Shown piece by piece: positions 24,897-33,621 of a DNA stretch of 64,000 bases. The notes beneath the pieces are model-generated. The model did not search any database. It saw only the letters and a list, made by a program, of their open reading frames with translations, and was not told the origin of the DNA. Position 1 is the first letter of the stretch. Each line of letters opens with the position of its first letter. The position numbers and the translations under genes are program-made. The stretch is from Rugamonas brunnea (GTDB taxonomy: Bacteria; Pseudomonadota; Gammaproteobacteria; Burkholderiales; Burkholderiaceae_D), in assembly GCF_014042345.1 (NCBI RefSeq), contig NZ_JACEZT010000008.1, positions 1 to 64,000 on the forward strand. Direction: 5' to 3'.

Positions 24897-26698
24897 TGCA
24901 CCTTGCCCACGATGGCGCGGTCCTGGTCGCCGCCTTCAGGGCTGATGCACATGAACGAGTCGAGTCCATCCTCGGTGCCGTAGGCGGGCAGGTTCGAGAG
25001 GCTGGAACAGACGCGGTTATCCTTCGTGAACACCAGGTCGCGCAGCACCGTCACCCGCGTCGGGCTGGGGTAGCTGAGGAAGGTCTTGGTGGCCGGGGTA
25101 AAGCGCAGCACGCGGTCCGAGTTGTTGGCCGTAATCCAGACGTCGCCCGTTTTCGGATGGATGTTGAGCGCATACGGCACTTCATGTTCGCCCTTGGCCA
25201 GCACCGGCAACTGGTAGCTGTTGAACTGTTTGGTGGCCGTGTCGAAGGACATCAGGCCGCTGTCGTCGAAGGCGGGAATCCACAGCACGCCATTCTTGTC
25301 GAAGCGCGGACGGCGCGGGCCTTTCATCGGCGTGTCGTACTCAGTGACTTCCAGCGTCTTGGGATCGATGCGGCCGATCTTGCTAGCGTACAGTTTGGCG
25401 TACCACACGCTGCCATCCTTGGGATTGATGTCGATCCCGTACGGGAAAGCGAGGATGTTATGTCCCAGCCACTTCTGGTGCGACAGGTCGAGGTGGATGT
25501 TCTTGCCGGGGAACCAGCTGGCCATCTCCAGGATGGATGGCAGCAGCATGTCGCTGACCCAGCGGAAGAAGCCATTCGACGGCAGGCGCATCACCTTCAT
25601 CTGCTCCGTCTTCGGATCGAAGCGGCCGATCTGGTTGGAGGCTACGTTGGTCCACCAGACGATGCCTTCCTGGTCGACGCGGATGGTGTGCGGATACAGC
25701 ACGTCGCCCGGGATCGGGTAGACCTTGAAGGCCTTGCTGACCGGGTCGAACGACATCAACGTGCCCGACAGGGCGTTGGTGATCCAGATGCGGCCATCCT
25801 TGGCCTGGGCCGTGCTGTGCGGGCCGTGCTTGCCGGTGAAGATACCGATCGGCAGCTGCATGCCGGAGAACTTGCCGCCCACCGGCAGGTTGGTGGCCGG
25901 CAGCGGGTACTTCTCGATCTTGTGGGTCTTGCGGTCCAGTACCCAGATGATGTCGTGGCCCTCGTCGGTGCCATACAGCTTGTCGTCCTCGCCGACGTCG
26001 GTGTCGTGGATGAAGGACATGGAATCGCCCACCAGCCACTGTTCGACTTTGGCGCGCGCCAGTTCCGGCGTGGGCGCGTAATCGTGCTTGGCGGCGACCG
26101 GCTTGCCGTCGAAGCCGCGCGTGAGCACGCCGCTGATGGTTTCGATCTCGCTGCCGCTGAGCGAGGCGAAATAGCCTTCCATGCGGGCGATGGTGGCCTT
26201 CCATGCGCTTTGCGGGCGCGGCGGGCGGGTCAGCGCGTTGCCGATCTGGTGGCAGTACATGCACTGGCTGACGAAGGGCTTGCGGTCTTCGCCGCTGGCC
26301 CACGGCAGGCGGGCGTTGTGGGCCGAGGCGGACAGCGCGTCCGACTCCGCCTGGGCCGAGGCGAAGTGCTTGATGGTGAAGTTGATGGTGGCCTTGTCGC
26401 TCGGGGCCAGTGTGGTTTCCGTGCCGCTGTCCTCGAAATTGGCGAGGCGGGCGCGCACCGCCAGCTTGCCGCCGAAGTCGGTGTGGATGGCGTAGCTGCC
26501 GTCGGCGGCCGTGTACACGGTTTCCTTGCGGTCCTTGGTTTCGTTAAACACGGTCACCATGGCGCCCAGCACGGGCTTGCCGTTCTCCAGCGCGACGGTG
26601 CCGCTGAGGTTGACGGCGCTGGCCGCGTGGGTCAGGCCCAGGCCCAGGCCGAGGGCGGCGATCAGCGTGGCGTTCCGCAGATGCGTGGTCGATGTCAT
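24893..26698 (-). CDS. Exported c-type-haem/beta-propeller protein
   Basis: The 601-residue protein has a signal peptide cut near residue 28 (THAASA). Residues 29-110 form a carboxypeptidase-regulatory-like beta domain (VLGAMVTVFNETKDRKETVY). A c-type haem motif CMYCH lies at 146-150. The remainder, from about residue 225, is a seven-bladed-propeller-like region with repeats such as WVLDRKTHKIEKYPL, ITNALSGTLMSFDP and YAKLYASKIGRIDPKT, as in virginiamycin B lyase-like proteins. The haem predicts a periplasmic electron-transfer role. It is encoded between a small membrane protein and an aldehyde dehydrogenase. I know of no characterised system with this order. Confidence 0.82.
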   Translation of the reverse strand: MTSTTHLRNATLIAALGLGLGLTHAASAVNLSGTVALENGKPVLGAMVTVFNETKDRKETVYTAADGSYAIHTDFGGKLAVRARLANFEDSGTETTLAPSDKATINFTIKHFASAQAESDALSASAHNARLPWASGEDRKPFVSQCMYCHQIGNALTRPPRPQSAWKATIARMEGYFASLSGSEIETISGVLTRGFDGKPVAAKHDYAPTPELARAKVEQWLVGDSMSFIHDTDVGEDDKLYGTDEGHDIIWVLDRKTHKIEKYPLPATNLPVGGKFSGMQLPIGIFTGKHGPHSTAQAKDGRIWITNALSGTLMSFDPVSKAFKVYPIPGDVLYPHTIRVDQEGIVWWTNVASNQIGRFDPKTEQMKVMRLPSNGFFRWVSDMLLPSILEMASWFPGKNIHLDLSHQKWLGHNILAFPYGIDINPKDGSVWYAKLYASKIGRIDPKTLEVTEYDTPMKGPRRPRFDKNGVLWIPAFDDSGLMSFDTATKQFNSYQLPVLAKGEHEVPYALNIHPKTGDVWITANNSDRVLRFTPATKTFLSYPSPTRVTVLRDLVFTKDNRVCSSLSNLPAYGTEDGLDSFMCISPEGGDQDRAIVGKVQ

Positions 26699-26710
26699 GT
26701 GCGGTGCTCC

Positions 26711-27103
26711 TTAAGCGCGGCCGGACTGGAACCAGCCGGGCAGGGTTTTACTGAAGTGCATGGCGCCGAGCGCACCGATGGCGAGGATGCCCATCAACGG
26801 ACCGCCCAGCAGCAGGTTGGCGGCCAGCATGGAGGCCGAGATGGTCAGCTTGGGCAGGTGCAGCATGTCGCCCAGCCACAGGTCCAGGATCAGGATGATG
26901 GCGGTCAGCTGGTTCAGCTCCAGCAGGCGCTTGAACCAGCGCAGGCTGGCGCCGCGCCACAGCAGCACCGCTTCCACCAGCAGGGCGATGGCGGGGATGT
27001 AGTAGGCGTGGGCATCCACGCCCAGCAGCAGCATGATGATGGCCGAGAGCAGGAACAGGGCACTGAAAATGGTCGCCTGCATTGGGCGAGTCCGGGTTGT
27101 CAT
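26711..27103 (-). CDS. Four-helix membrane protein of unknown function
   Basis: The start at 27103 follows GAGGAGA and is preferred over a longer frame that lacks support. The 130-residue product has about four hydrophobic helices (ATIFSALFLLSAIIMLLLG, YIPAIALLVEAVLLW, LTAIILILDLWLGDML and LLLGGPLMGILAIGALGAM). Conserved polar residues within the helices (Asp, Glu, His) could face a common site. No cysteines occur. It is the first gene of an operon with the haem propeller, whose ATG lies 12 nt downstream. It may hold the propeller or a quinone contact in the inner membrane; that is inference only. Confidence 0.7.
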   Translation of the reverse strand: MTTRTRPMQATIFSALFLLSAIIMLLLGVDAHAYYIPAIALLVEAVLLWRGASLRWFKRLLELNQLTAIILILDLWLGDMLHLPKLTISASMLAANLLLGGPLMGILAIGALGAMHFSKTLPGWFQSGRA

Positions 27104-27231
27104 GGAAGTCTCCTCAACTAGAGTGTCGATGGGAGCATTCTGGGACAGTGGATGGGGATAGGACTTGTTATTTCTTGCCAATCGCTTGTCATTTCCCCGC
27201 ATCGGGCATGACTGGGGAGGACAAGGGTGGC

Positions 27232-27255
27232 GGCGCGCCACGGGCATGGCGCGCC
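27232..27255. repeat. GGCGCGCC hairpin after the ABC binding-protein gene
   Basis: Two copies of the palindrome GGCGCGCC (27232-27239 and 27248-27255) form an 8-bp hairpin 22 nt past the binding-protein stop codon. It lacks a T run, so termination is doubtful. Confidence 0.5.
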
Positions 27256-27276
27256 GGGACAAACTTCAGTGGCCGC

Positions 27277-28401
27277 TCAATAGCTGGTGATGGGCGTCAG
27301 CTGGCCGTGCTTGAAGGTGAAGATGGTGACCGGCGACTGCTTCATGTCGCCATGCGTGTCGAACGCGTAGGTGCCGGCCACGCCCTGGTAGCTGCCGGCC
27401 GCCACGGCCACGCCCACCTTGAGCGGGTCGGTCGAATTCACCTTCTGCATGGCTTGGGCGTACAACTGCACGGCGTCGTAGTAGGAGGCCGCGTAGACGT
27501 CGGCATCCTGCTTGAAGCGCTGCTTGTACTTGGCCTTGAACGCCGGGCCGCTGGCGGCCTTGTCGAGGATGGCGCCGCCCTGCGAGCACAGGACGTTGTC
27601 GCCGGCAGCGTCGCCTGCCAGCTTGCCCATCTCCGCCGTGCAGATGGTGTCGCCGCCGAGCAGTTTGGCGTTGATGCCCAGTTGCTTCATCTGGCGCACC
27701 ATGGGCGCGCCCTGCGGCGCGTAGCCGCCGAAGAAGATGGCTTCCACCTTTTTCGCCTTGAGCTTGGTGAGGATGGCCGTGAAGTCGAACGCCTTGTCGT
27801 TGGTGAATTCATGGCCGGCCACCGTCATGCCGGAAGCCTTGGCCTGCTTCGTGAATTCGTCGGCCAGGCCCTGGCCGAACGCGGTGCGGTCGTCGATCAC
27901 GGCCACGTTCTTCAGGTGCAGGGCGTTGGCCGCATACAGCGCCATCTTCGAGCCGAGCTGGGTGTCGCTGGCGTTCACGCGGAACAGGCCCTGGTAGCCC
28001 TGCTGCGTGAGCTTGGGATTGGAGGCCACGGTGGCCACCAGCGCGCCGGCGTCGTGGTAGGTGCGCGAGGCGGGGATGGCCACGCCCGAGTTGTAGGGGC
28101 CGACCACGTAGCGCACGCCGGCGTCCAACAACTTCTGCGCCACGGCCACGCCGGACTTGGGATCGCCTTGGTCGTCCTCGGACAGCAGCTCGAACTTGAT
28201 CTTGCGGCCGGCCACGGTGATCGGTTTGGCGTTCAATTCCTCGATGGCGAGGCGGGCGCCGTTTTCATTGTCCTTGCCGGAGAACGCCTGCGCGCCCGAC
28301 AGCGGGCCGCTGTGGCCGATCTTGACCACCATGTCCTGCGCGCCGGCCGCACTGGCGATGCCCAGCAGCGCCACGGCGCCTGCGATATGCTTGAAATTCA
28401 T
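27277..28401 (-). CDS. ABC transporter substrate-binding protein, branched-chain amino-acid type
   Basis: The start at 28401 follows GGGAGA and opens a signal peptide (HIAGAVALLGIASAAGAQ). The 374-residue product is a periplasmic type I binding protein of the LivK/HAAT class: VVKIGHSGPLSGAQAFSGKD, then YVVGPYNSGVAIPASRTYHD, VAVIDDRTAFGQGLADEF and FFGGYAPQGAPMVRQMKQ. It probably captures leucine-type amino acids or related small acids. No permease or ATPase gene is nearby, so it is an orphan in this window. It is divergent from an MFS efflux operon across 253 nt that contain a 20-bp palindrome. Confidence 0.9.
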   Translation of the reverse strand: MNFKHIAGAVALLGIASAAGAQDMVVKIGHSGPLSGAQAFSGKDNENGARLAIEELNAKPITVAGRKIKFELLSEDDQGDPKSGVAVAQKLLDAGVRYVVGPYNSGVAIPASRTYHDAGALVATVASNPKLTQQGYQGLFRVNASDTQLGSKMALYAANALHLKNVAVIDDRTAFGQGLADEFTKQAKASGMTVAGHEFTNDKAFDFTAILTKLKAKKVEAIFFGGYAPQGAPMVRQMKQLGINAKLLGGDTICTAEMGKLAGDAAGDNVLCSQGGAILDKAASGPAFKAKYKQRFKQDADVYAASYYDAVQLYAQAMQKVNSTDPLKVGVAVAAGSYQGVAGTYAFDTHGDMKQSPVTIFTFKHGQLTPITSY

Positions 28402-28468
28402 TGAGTCTCCCGAGGTTGACGCGCGGGCCGGCGGCCGCCGCGCAGTGAGCAGAATTATCGCCAAATTC

Positions 28469-28488
28469 GTCACATATTATCGTGTGAC
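28469..28488. promoter_or_regulatory. Perfect operator-like palindrome GTCACA-N8-TGTGAC
   Basis: A 20-bp perfect inverted repeat lies in the divergent region between the binding-protein and MFS genes, about 70 bases upstream of the former. A GATAAT box on the minus strand follows it at 28452-28457. The half-sites are in the opposite order to a CRP site. Confidence 0.5.
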
Positions 28489-28654
28489 TTGGTGCGCTAT
28501 GGCCGCCATTTTGGCGCGATTCGGGCGGCCATGGTGGGCTGGCCGGAATTTTATTTGGTTTTGGCCGGCGGCCATGCGTTCCATTTCTGCCGCCGGTGGT
28601 ATGCTCACCGTGTTCCAGCGTGCAACGTAAGAGCAACCTGACGGGTCTACCGGC

Positions 28655-30328
28655 ATGGACGTCTACACCCCACAAGTCTGGCTTCCCCACGAACGGCCAT
28701 CGCTGCCGGGATCGCCGTCCACGCCGTTGCATTCCGATGCGCGGCGGGTCGCTTACCTGGTCGTGGGCCTGATCGTGGCGCTTACGGGCGGCCTGGGGAA
28801 CGCGCTGGTCTCGGTCAACCTGCCGTACCTGCAAGGCTCGCTGGGCGTCTACTCCTCCGAAATCCAGTGGCTGCCGGCCGCCTACGTGATGGCCAACGTG
28901 TCGATGAACCTGTTGCTGGTGAAGTTCCGCCAGCAGTTCGGCCTGCGCCTGTTCACGGAACTGTTCCTCATCCTGTACGCGGCCGCCACACTGGCCCACC
29001 TGTTCGTGCACGGGCTGGCATCGGCCATCGCCGTGCGGGCCGCCAGCGGCATGTGCGGCGCGGCGCTCACCGTGCTGGGACTGTACTACACGTTGCAGGC
29101 ATTCCCGGCCAAGCACAGGCTCAAGGGCGTGGTACTCGGCGTCGGCTTCGCCCAGCTTGCGCTGCCGCTGGCGCGGCTGTTTTCGTCCGAATTGCTGGAA
29201 CTGGGCGAATGGCGCGGCCTGTACTGGTTCGAACTGGGGATGACGTTGCTGGCGCTGGGCTGCGTGCTGATGCTCAAGCTGCCGCCGGGCGACCGAGTGA
29301 AGGCGTTCGAGAAGCTGGACTTCCTCACCTTCGCCCTGTTCGCGCCCGGCGTGGCGCTGCTGTCGGCCGTGCTGGCGCTGGGGCGCACCGTGTGGTGGCT
29401 GGAGTCGCGCTGGCTGGGCTACAGCCTGGCCGCTTCCATCGTGCTGATCGCGGCCGCGCTGCTGGTCGAGCATAACCGGCGCGCGCCGCTGCTCAACACG
29501 CGCTGGCTCAGCACCGGCAATATGGTGCGGCTGGCCTTGTCCGTGCTGCTGATCCGGGTGGTGCAGTCCGAGGCCAGTGGCACGGTCGGTTTCTTGCAGG
29601 CGCTGGGCCTGAACAACGACCAGATGCAGCATCTGTGGCTGGTGGTGATGGCTGGCACCGTGGCCGGCATGATGGCCAGCGCGCTCACCATCGCGCCCTC
29701 GCGCGTGCAACCGTCGCTGATGCTGTCGCTGGCGCTGATGGCGGCCGGCGCATGGATGGACGCCCACGCCACCAACCTCACGCGGCCCGCCAATATGTAT
29801 GTGAGCCAGTTCCTGCTGGGCTTTGGCGGCGCGTTCTTCCTCGGCCCCACCTTCATTTCCGGCTTTGGCGCCGTGATCGCCGCACCGCGCAACCTGATCA
29901 GCTTTTCGCTGATGTTCACCATCTCGCAGAACATGGGCAGCCTGCTCGGCTCCGCGCTGGTGGGCACGTTCCAGGTGGTGCGCGAAAAATACCATTCCAG
30001 CCAGCTGGTCGAGCACTTGACGCTGCTCGACCCGCAAGTGGCGGCGCGGGTGCAGGCGGGCGGCGCGGCGCTGGGCGGCACGCTGGCCGATCCCGCCGTG
30101 CGCAGCGCGCAGGGTGTGGCCTCGCTGGGCGCGGCGGCCACGCGCGAGGCCAACATCCTCGCCTACAACGATGTCTTCATGCTGATCTGCGCGGTGGCGC
30201 TGGCCACGCTGGCGTGGCTGGCGGCGCGCTATTTCTGGGACCAGTGCGTGGTCTGCAAGGATAGCGCCGGACCCAATGCGCAAACGGGCATGGCCAACGT
30301 TTCACTTAACAATTCCGGATCGCGATGA
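28655..30328 (+). CDS. MFS efflux transporter, DHA2/EmrB-like
   Basis: The 557-residue protein has about fourteen membrane helices, the number expected for the DHA2 drug:proton antiporter branch. Diagnostic stretches are GNALVSVNLPYLQGSLGV, QWLPAAYVMANVSMNLLLVK and LLGFGGAFFLGPTFISGFGAV. A loop of about 50 residues precedes the last helix. The C-terminal tail has one Cys pair (CVVC). It is followed, with an ATGA overlap, by an adaptor and then an outer-membrane factor, so the three form an EmrAB-TolC-like export system crossing both membranes. The exported compound is unknown. No regulator gene lies beside it. Confidence 0.88.
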   Translation: MDVYTPQVWLPHERPSLPGSPSTPLHSDARRVAYLVVGLIVALTGGLGNALVSVNLPYLQGSLGVYSSEIQWLPAAYVMANVSMNLLLVKFRQQFGLRLFTELFLILYAAATLAHLFVHGLASAIAVRAASGMCGAALTVLGLYYTLQAFPAKHRLKGVVLGVGFAQLALPLARLFSSELLELGEWRGLYWFELGMTLLALGCVLMLKLPPGDRVKAFEKLDFLTFALFAPGVALLSAVLALGRTVWWLESRWLGYSLAASIVLIAAALLVEHNRRAPLLNTRWLSTGNMVRLALSVLLIRVVQSEASGTVGFLQALGLNNDQMQHLWLVVMAGTVAGMMASALTIAPSRVQPSLMLSLALMAAGAWMDAHATNLTRPANMYVSQFLLGFGGAFFLGPTFISGFGAVIAAPRNLISFSLMFTISQNMGSLLGSALVGTFQVVREKYHSSQLVEHLTLLDPQVAARVQAGGAALGGTLADPAVRSAQGVASLGAAATREANILAYNDVFMLICAVALATLAWLAARYFWDQCVVCKDSAGPNAQTGMANVSLNNSGSR

Positions 30329-31548
30329 CGACTACTCCCCCCGACTCCAGTACAACGGCGCCTTCCGCGGCGCCACCCGACATGGCGGCCGTGGCCGCCG
30401 CTGCCGCCGCCGCTGCGGTGGCGGCGGCGTCTCCACCACCGGCCCCGCCGGACCGGCGCGCCCAGTGGCTGTCGGCCATCGGCTTTGCGGCCGTGGCGCT
30501 GGTGGGCGTGCTGGTGGTGCTGTATGCGTGGCGGCTGCCGCCGTTCAGCAGCGCCATCGTGTCGACCGAGAATGCGCTGGTGCGGGGGCAGGTGACGCTG
30601 GTGGGCACCCAGTTGTCCGGTTACGTGACGCAGGTGAAGGTGCAGGACTTCCAGCAGGTGCGGCAGGGCGAGCTGCTGGTGCAGTTGGATGACCGTGTGT
30701 TCCAGCAGCGTTACGAGCAGGCGCAGGCCCAGTTGGCGGCCCAGCAGGCGGCGCTGGCCAACTGGGCGCAGGCGCGCCGCAGCGCGGAGGCGGGCGTGGC
30801 GCTGAACCAGGCGGCCGTGGCGAACGCGGAAGCGCAGGCGGCCAAGGCGAGCGCCGACCTGGGACGGGTGGAGCAACTGGCGGCCGACGGTTCGCTGTCC
30901 GTGCGCGAGCAGGACCAGTCGCGCGCGGCGCGTGCGCAAACGGTGGCGGCGGTGGCGCAGGCGCGCGCCTCGCTCGACATCGCGCGCCAGCAGGTGCAGT
31001 CGGTGCAGGTCAACAAGGCGGCGTTGGAGGCGGCCGTGGCCAACGCGGCGGCCGCGCTCAAGGCGGCCCGCGTGGACCTGGACAACACGCGCATCACGGC
31101 GCCGGCCGATGGCCAGCTGGGACAGGTTACGGTGCGGCAAGGCGCTTACGTCAACGTGGGCGCGCAGTTGATGGGATTGGTGCCGCGCCAGTTGTGGGTG
31201 ATCGCCAATCTGAAGGAGACCCAGATGAACGCGGTGCGGGTGGGGCAGAGCGCCACGTTCAAGGTCGATGCGCTAGATGGGGCCACGCTGACGGGGCAGG
31301 TGGAGCGCATTTCGCCGGCCACGGGCTCGGAATTCAGCGTGCTGCCGGCCGATAACGCGACCGGCAATTACGTCAAGATCGCGCAGCGCATTCCGGTGCG
31401 CATCCGTATCGATCCGGGACAGGCGCTGGCGCGCCGGCTGCGGCCGGGCATGTCCGTGATCGTCAGCATCGACACCTCGGCGGAGCTGAATGACGATGCC
31501 CGCGTGCCGGACTCCGCTCCCGCGCGCGCGGCGGGAGCGCGGCCGTGA
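30325..31548 (+). CDS. HlyD/EmrA-type membrane fusion protein
   Basis: The 407-residue adaptor has an Ala-rich N terminus, one membrane helix near residue 50 and a periplasmic body. The body has two biotinyl-lipoyl half-motifs around a coiled-coil hairpin of about 100 residues, seen as the Ala/Gln-rich stretch between QLDDRVFQQRYEQAQAQL and ARVDLDNTRITAPADGQLGQ. The following motif VRQGAYVNVGAQLMGLVP is typical. It links the MFS pump to the outer-membrane channel. Its ATG overlaps the MFS stop codon, and its own stop overlaps the next GTG. Confidence 0.93.
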   Translation: MTTTPPDSSTTAPSAAPPDMAAVAAAAAAAAVAAASPPPAPPDRRAQWLSAIGFAAVALVGVLVVLYAWRLPPFSSAIVSTENALVRGQVTLVGTQLSGYVTQVKVQDFQQVRQGELLVQLDDRVFQQRYEQAQAQLAAQQAALANWAQARRSAEAGVALNQAAVANAEAQAAKASADLGRVEQLAADGSLSVREQDQSRAARAQTVAAVAQARASLDIARQQVQSVQVNKAALEAAVANAAAALKAARVDLDNTRITAPADGQLGQVTVRQGAYVNVGAQLMGLVPRQLWVIANLKETQMNAVRVGQSATFKVDALDGATLTGQVERISPATGSEFSVLPADNATGNYVKIAQRIPVRIRIDPGQALARRLRPGMSVIVSIDTSAELNDDARVPDSAPARAAGARP

Positions 31549-33092
31549 GCGCGGCGCGCACGGCACGCAGTGTTGCGCCGTCGGGCGCGCCGCGGCGCTA
31601 TCCGTCGCAGGCGCCGTGGCTCGATTCATCGCGCGCGCCGTGGCGTGCGTTGTCCGCCGGCTTGCGCGCCGCCGCGTCTGGCGTATCGTTCCCTGCCATG
31701 TTGAGCGCCGCCGCGTCCCCCGCAATGTTGGCAGGTCTGCTGGCCGGACTGCTGGCTGGTTGCGCGGCCAGCGCGCCGCCAGCACCGCCATCGACGCTGC
31801 AAGTATCGGCCGCGTGGCGCGCGCCCGTGGGCCCGGTAGCGAGTGCGCCGGCGCCAGAACGGCAGTGGTGGCAAAGCTTCGGCGATCCCGCGCTGAGCGC
31901 GCTGGTGACGACGGCGTTGGCCAACAACGGCGACTTGCGCATCGTGCGGGCGCGCGTGAGCGAGTACCGCGCGCGGCTGGGCGTGGTCGCCGCAGGGCAG
32001 AAGGCCAGCGTCAGCGTGGACGCTTCGCCCACCCGCACCCGGCTGCTGGCCTACAACGGCGTGCCCTACGTGACCAATGTGTACCAGGCCGAATTCCAGG
32101 CCAGTTACGAAATCGACGTGTGGGGCAGGCTGGCCGCGCAGACGGATGCGGCGCAGGCCAGCTATCAGGCGGAACGCGCCAGCGCCGACGCGGCCGCGCT
32201 GTCCGTGGCGGCGCTCGCGGCGTCGGGCTACCTGAATTTACGCGGGCTGGACGCCCAGCTGGAACTGGCGCAGGCGACCCTGAAGCTGCGCGAGCAATCG
32301 CGCGCGCTGGCGCAGCGCCAGTTCGAGGTCGGCTACAGCTCACGGCTGGAATGGTTGCAGGCACAGGCCGAATACGAGGCGGCGGCTGAGCAGATTCCCC
32401 CGCTGCGGCGCGCCATCTTCGAGCAGGAAAATGCGCTGTCGCTGCTGGCAGGCGACACGCCCGGTTCCGTCGCGCGCGGCGCGCCACTGGCCGAGTTGAC
32501 GCCGCCGGAAGTACCGGCCGGCCTGCCGTCCGAACTGCTGCGGCGCCGGCCCGACATCGCGCGGGCCGAATTCAACCTGGTGGCTGCCAACGCCAATTTG
32601 GCCGCCACGCGCGACCAATTGCTGCCGTCGTTCAAGCTGACGGCCGTGGGCGGGGCGCAGAGTTTCCGTCTGACGGATTTCATCAATGCGCCCACGGCCT
32701 TGTGGCGCTTGACGGCATTGGCCGTCGCACCCGTGTACGAAGGCGGAAGGGTGGAGGCGCAAACGGATGCGGCGGCGGCCCAGCGTGACCAGCTTGCGTA
32801 TGCCTACGAAAACGCCGTGCGCGGCGCGCTGGCGGAAACGGAGAATGGGTTGGGCGCCGTGCAGCGCTTGCGGGAACAGGCGGTGGAGAATGATGCGCGC
32901 CGCGCCACGGCGGCTGAAACACTGCGCATCGCGCACAACCGTTATCGCAACGGCTACGCTTCGTATCTGGAGGAACTCGACGCCCAGCGCACGCTGTACG
33001 GCGCCGATGTCGGACGGCTGCAGCTCAAGACGCGGCTGCTGCAGGCGTCGGTCGACCTGTATCGCGCGCTCGGCGGCGGCTGGGCGCCGTGA
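31545..33092 (+). CDS. NodT-type outer-membrane efflux lipoprotein
   Basis: The product is a TolC-superfamily outer-membrane channel: QWWQSFGDPALSALVTTAL, then paired coiled-coil repeats, and GLPSELLRRRPDIARAEFNLVAANA, the family signature. A GTG at 31545 overlaps the adaptor stop (GTGA), giving 515 residues. That leaves 51 Arg/Ser/Pro-rich residues before the lipoprotein signal MLAGLLAGLLAGC. An ATG at 31698 would start directly at the signal but has no SD. I use the coupled GTG and regard the N terminus as uncertain. The gene completes the MFS tripartite pump. Confidence 0.85.
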   Translation: MSAARTARSVAPSGAPRRYPSQAPWLDSSRAPWRALSAGLRAAASGVSFPAMLSAAASPAMLAGLLAGLLAGCAASAPPAPPSTLQVSAAWRAPVGPVASAPAPERQWWQSFGDPALSALVTTALANNGDLRIVRARVSEYRARLGVVAAGQKASVSVDASPTRTRLLAYNGVPYVTNVYQAEFQASYEIDVWGRLAAQTDAAQASYQAERASADAAALSVAALAASGYLNLRGLDAQLELAQATLKLREQSRALAQRQFEVGYSSRLEWLQAQAEYEAAAEQIPPLRRAIFEQENALSLLAGDTPGSVARGAPLAELTPPEVPAGLPSELLRRRPDIARAEFNLVAANANLAATRDQLLPSFKLTAVGGAQSFRLTDFINAPTALWRLTALAVAPVYEGGRVEAQTDAAAAQRDQLAYAYENAVRGALAETENGLGAVQRLREQAVENDARRATAAETLRIAHNRYRNGYASYLEELDAQRTLYGADVGRLQLKTRLLQASVDLYRALGGGWAP

Positions 33093-33131
33093 GCGCGCGG
33101 GGGCGCGGAGCGGCGCCGGGCCTTGCTTACA

Positions 33132-33596
33132 TCAGGCGACGGGGACGCACAGTTCGCAACTGAATTCGCCCGTGGCCGGGTCCACCGAGAAGTCGGCGGC
33201 GTAGCGTTCCAGGCAGGGGCGGGCATCCATCTTCAGGCCGCTGGCTGGCAGCCACTGGCTGTACAGCGCATCCCAGGCGGCCGGGATCTTGTCGGCCGTG
33301 CCGTGGAACGGGGCCACGGCGTAGCGGCCGCCGGCCAGCATGGCTTCCTTGGCCGGGGCGACGATGTTGTAGTCGGCGTCCACTTCCACGCAGGCGTCGT
33401 AGCGGCACTCGTTGGCCGGCGTGGTGGCCGGATCGTCCTGCGCCACGCCGTAGCTGACGCGGCCCTGCAGGCGAAACGCCTTTTGCCATGGGGCGAACAC
33501 TTCGCTCCAGAATTCACCGAGCGCCGGGCCGAACGGGCCCTTGTAGCGCAGGTAGGCCACGCGTACGGCGGGCAGTTCCTTGATTTGTACGTCCAT
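33132..33596 (-). CDS. GyrI-like/AraC effector-binding domain protein
   Basis: The start at 33596 (SD GGAGAA) is chosen over an ATG four codons upstream. The 154-residue protein begins VQIKELPAVRVAYLRYKGPF, the opening of GyrI-like small-molecule-binding domains (SHS2 fold), as in AraC-family sensor domains and DNA gyrase inhibitor SbmC. The segment CVEVDADYNIVAPAKEAM and ending FSCELCVPV support it. No DNA-binding domain is attached, so it is a stand-alone ligand-binding protein. It converges with the MFS pump operon and is followed on minus by the RND operon end, so it may be a drug-binding companion; inference only. Confidence 0.8.
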   Translation of the reverse strand: MDVQIKELPAVRVAYLRYKGPFGPALGEFWSEVFAPWQKAFRLQGRVSYGVAQDDPATTPANECRYDACVEVDADYNIVAPAKEAMLAGGRYAVAPFHGTADKIPAAWDALYSQWLPASGLKMDARPCLERYAADFSVDPATGEFSCELCVPVA

Positions 33597-33621
33597 GCAG
33601 TTCTCCATTCTATCGAATCAA

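Noticed and set aside
28265-30283. 672-residue minus-strand frame over the MFS gene
   Set aside because: Antisense to a well-formed 14-helix MFS transporter; only the 3' end overlaps the real binding-protein gene in another frame.
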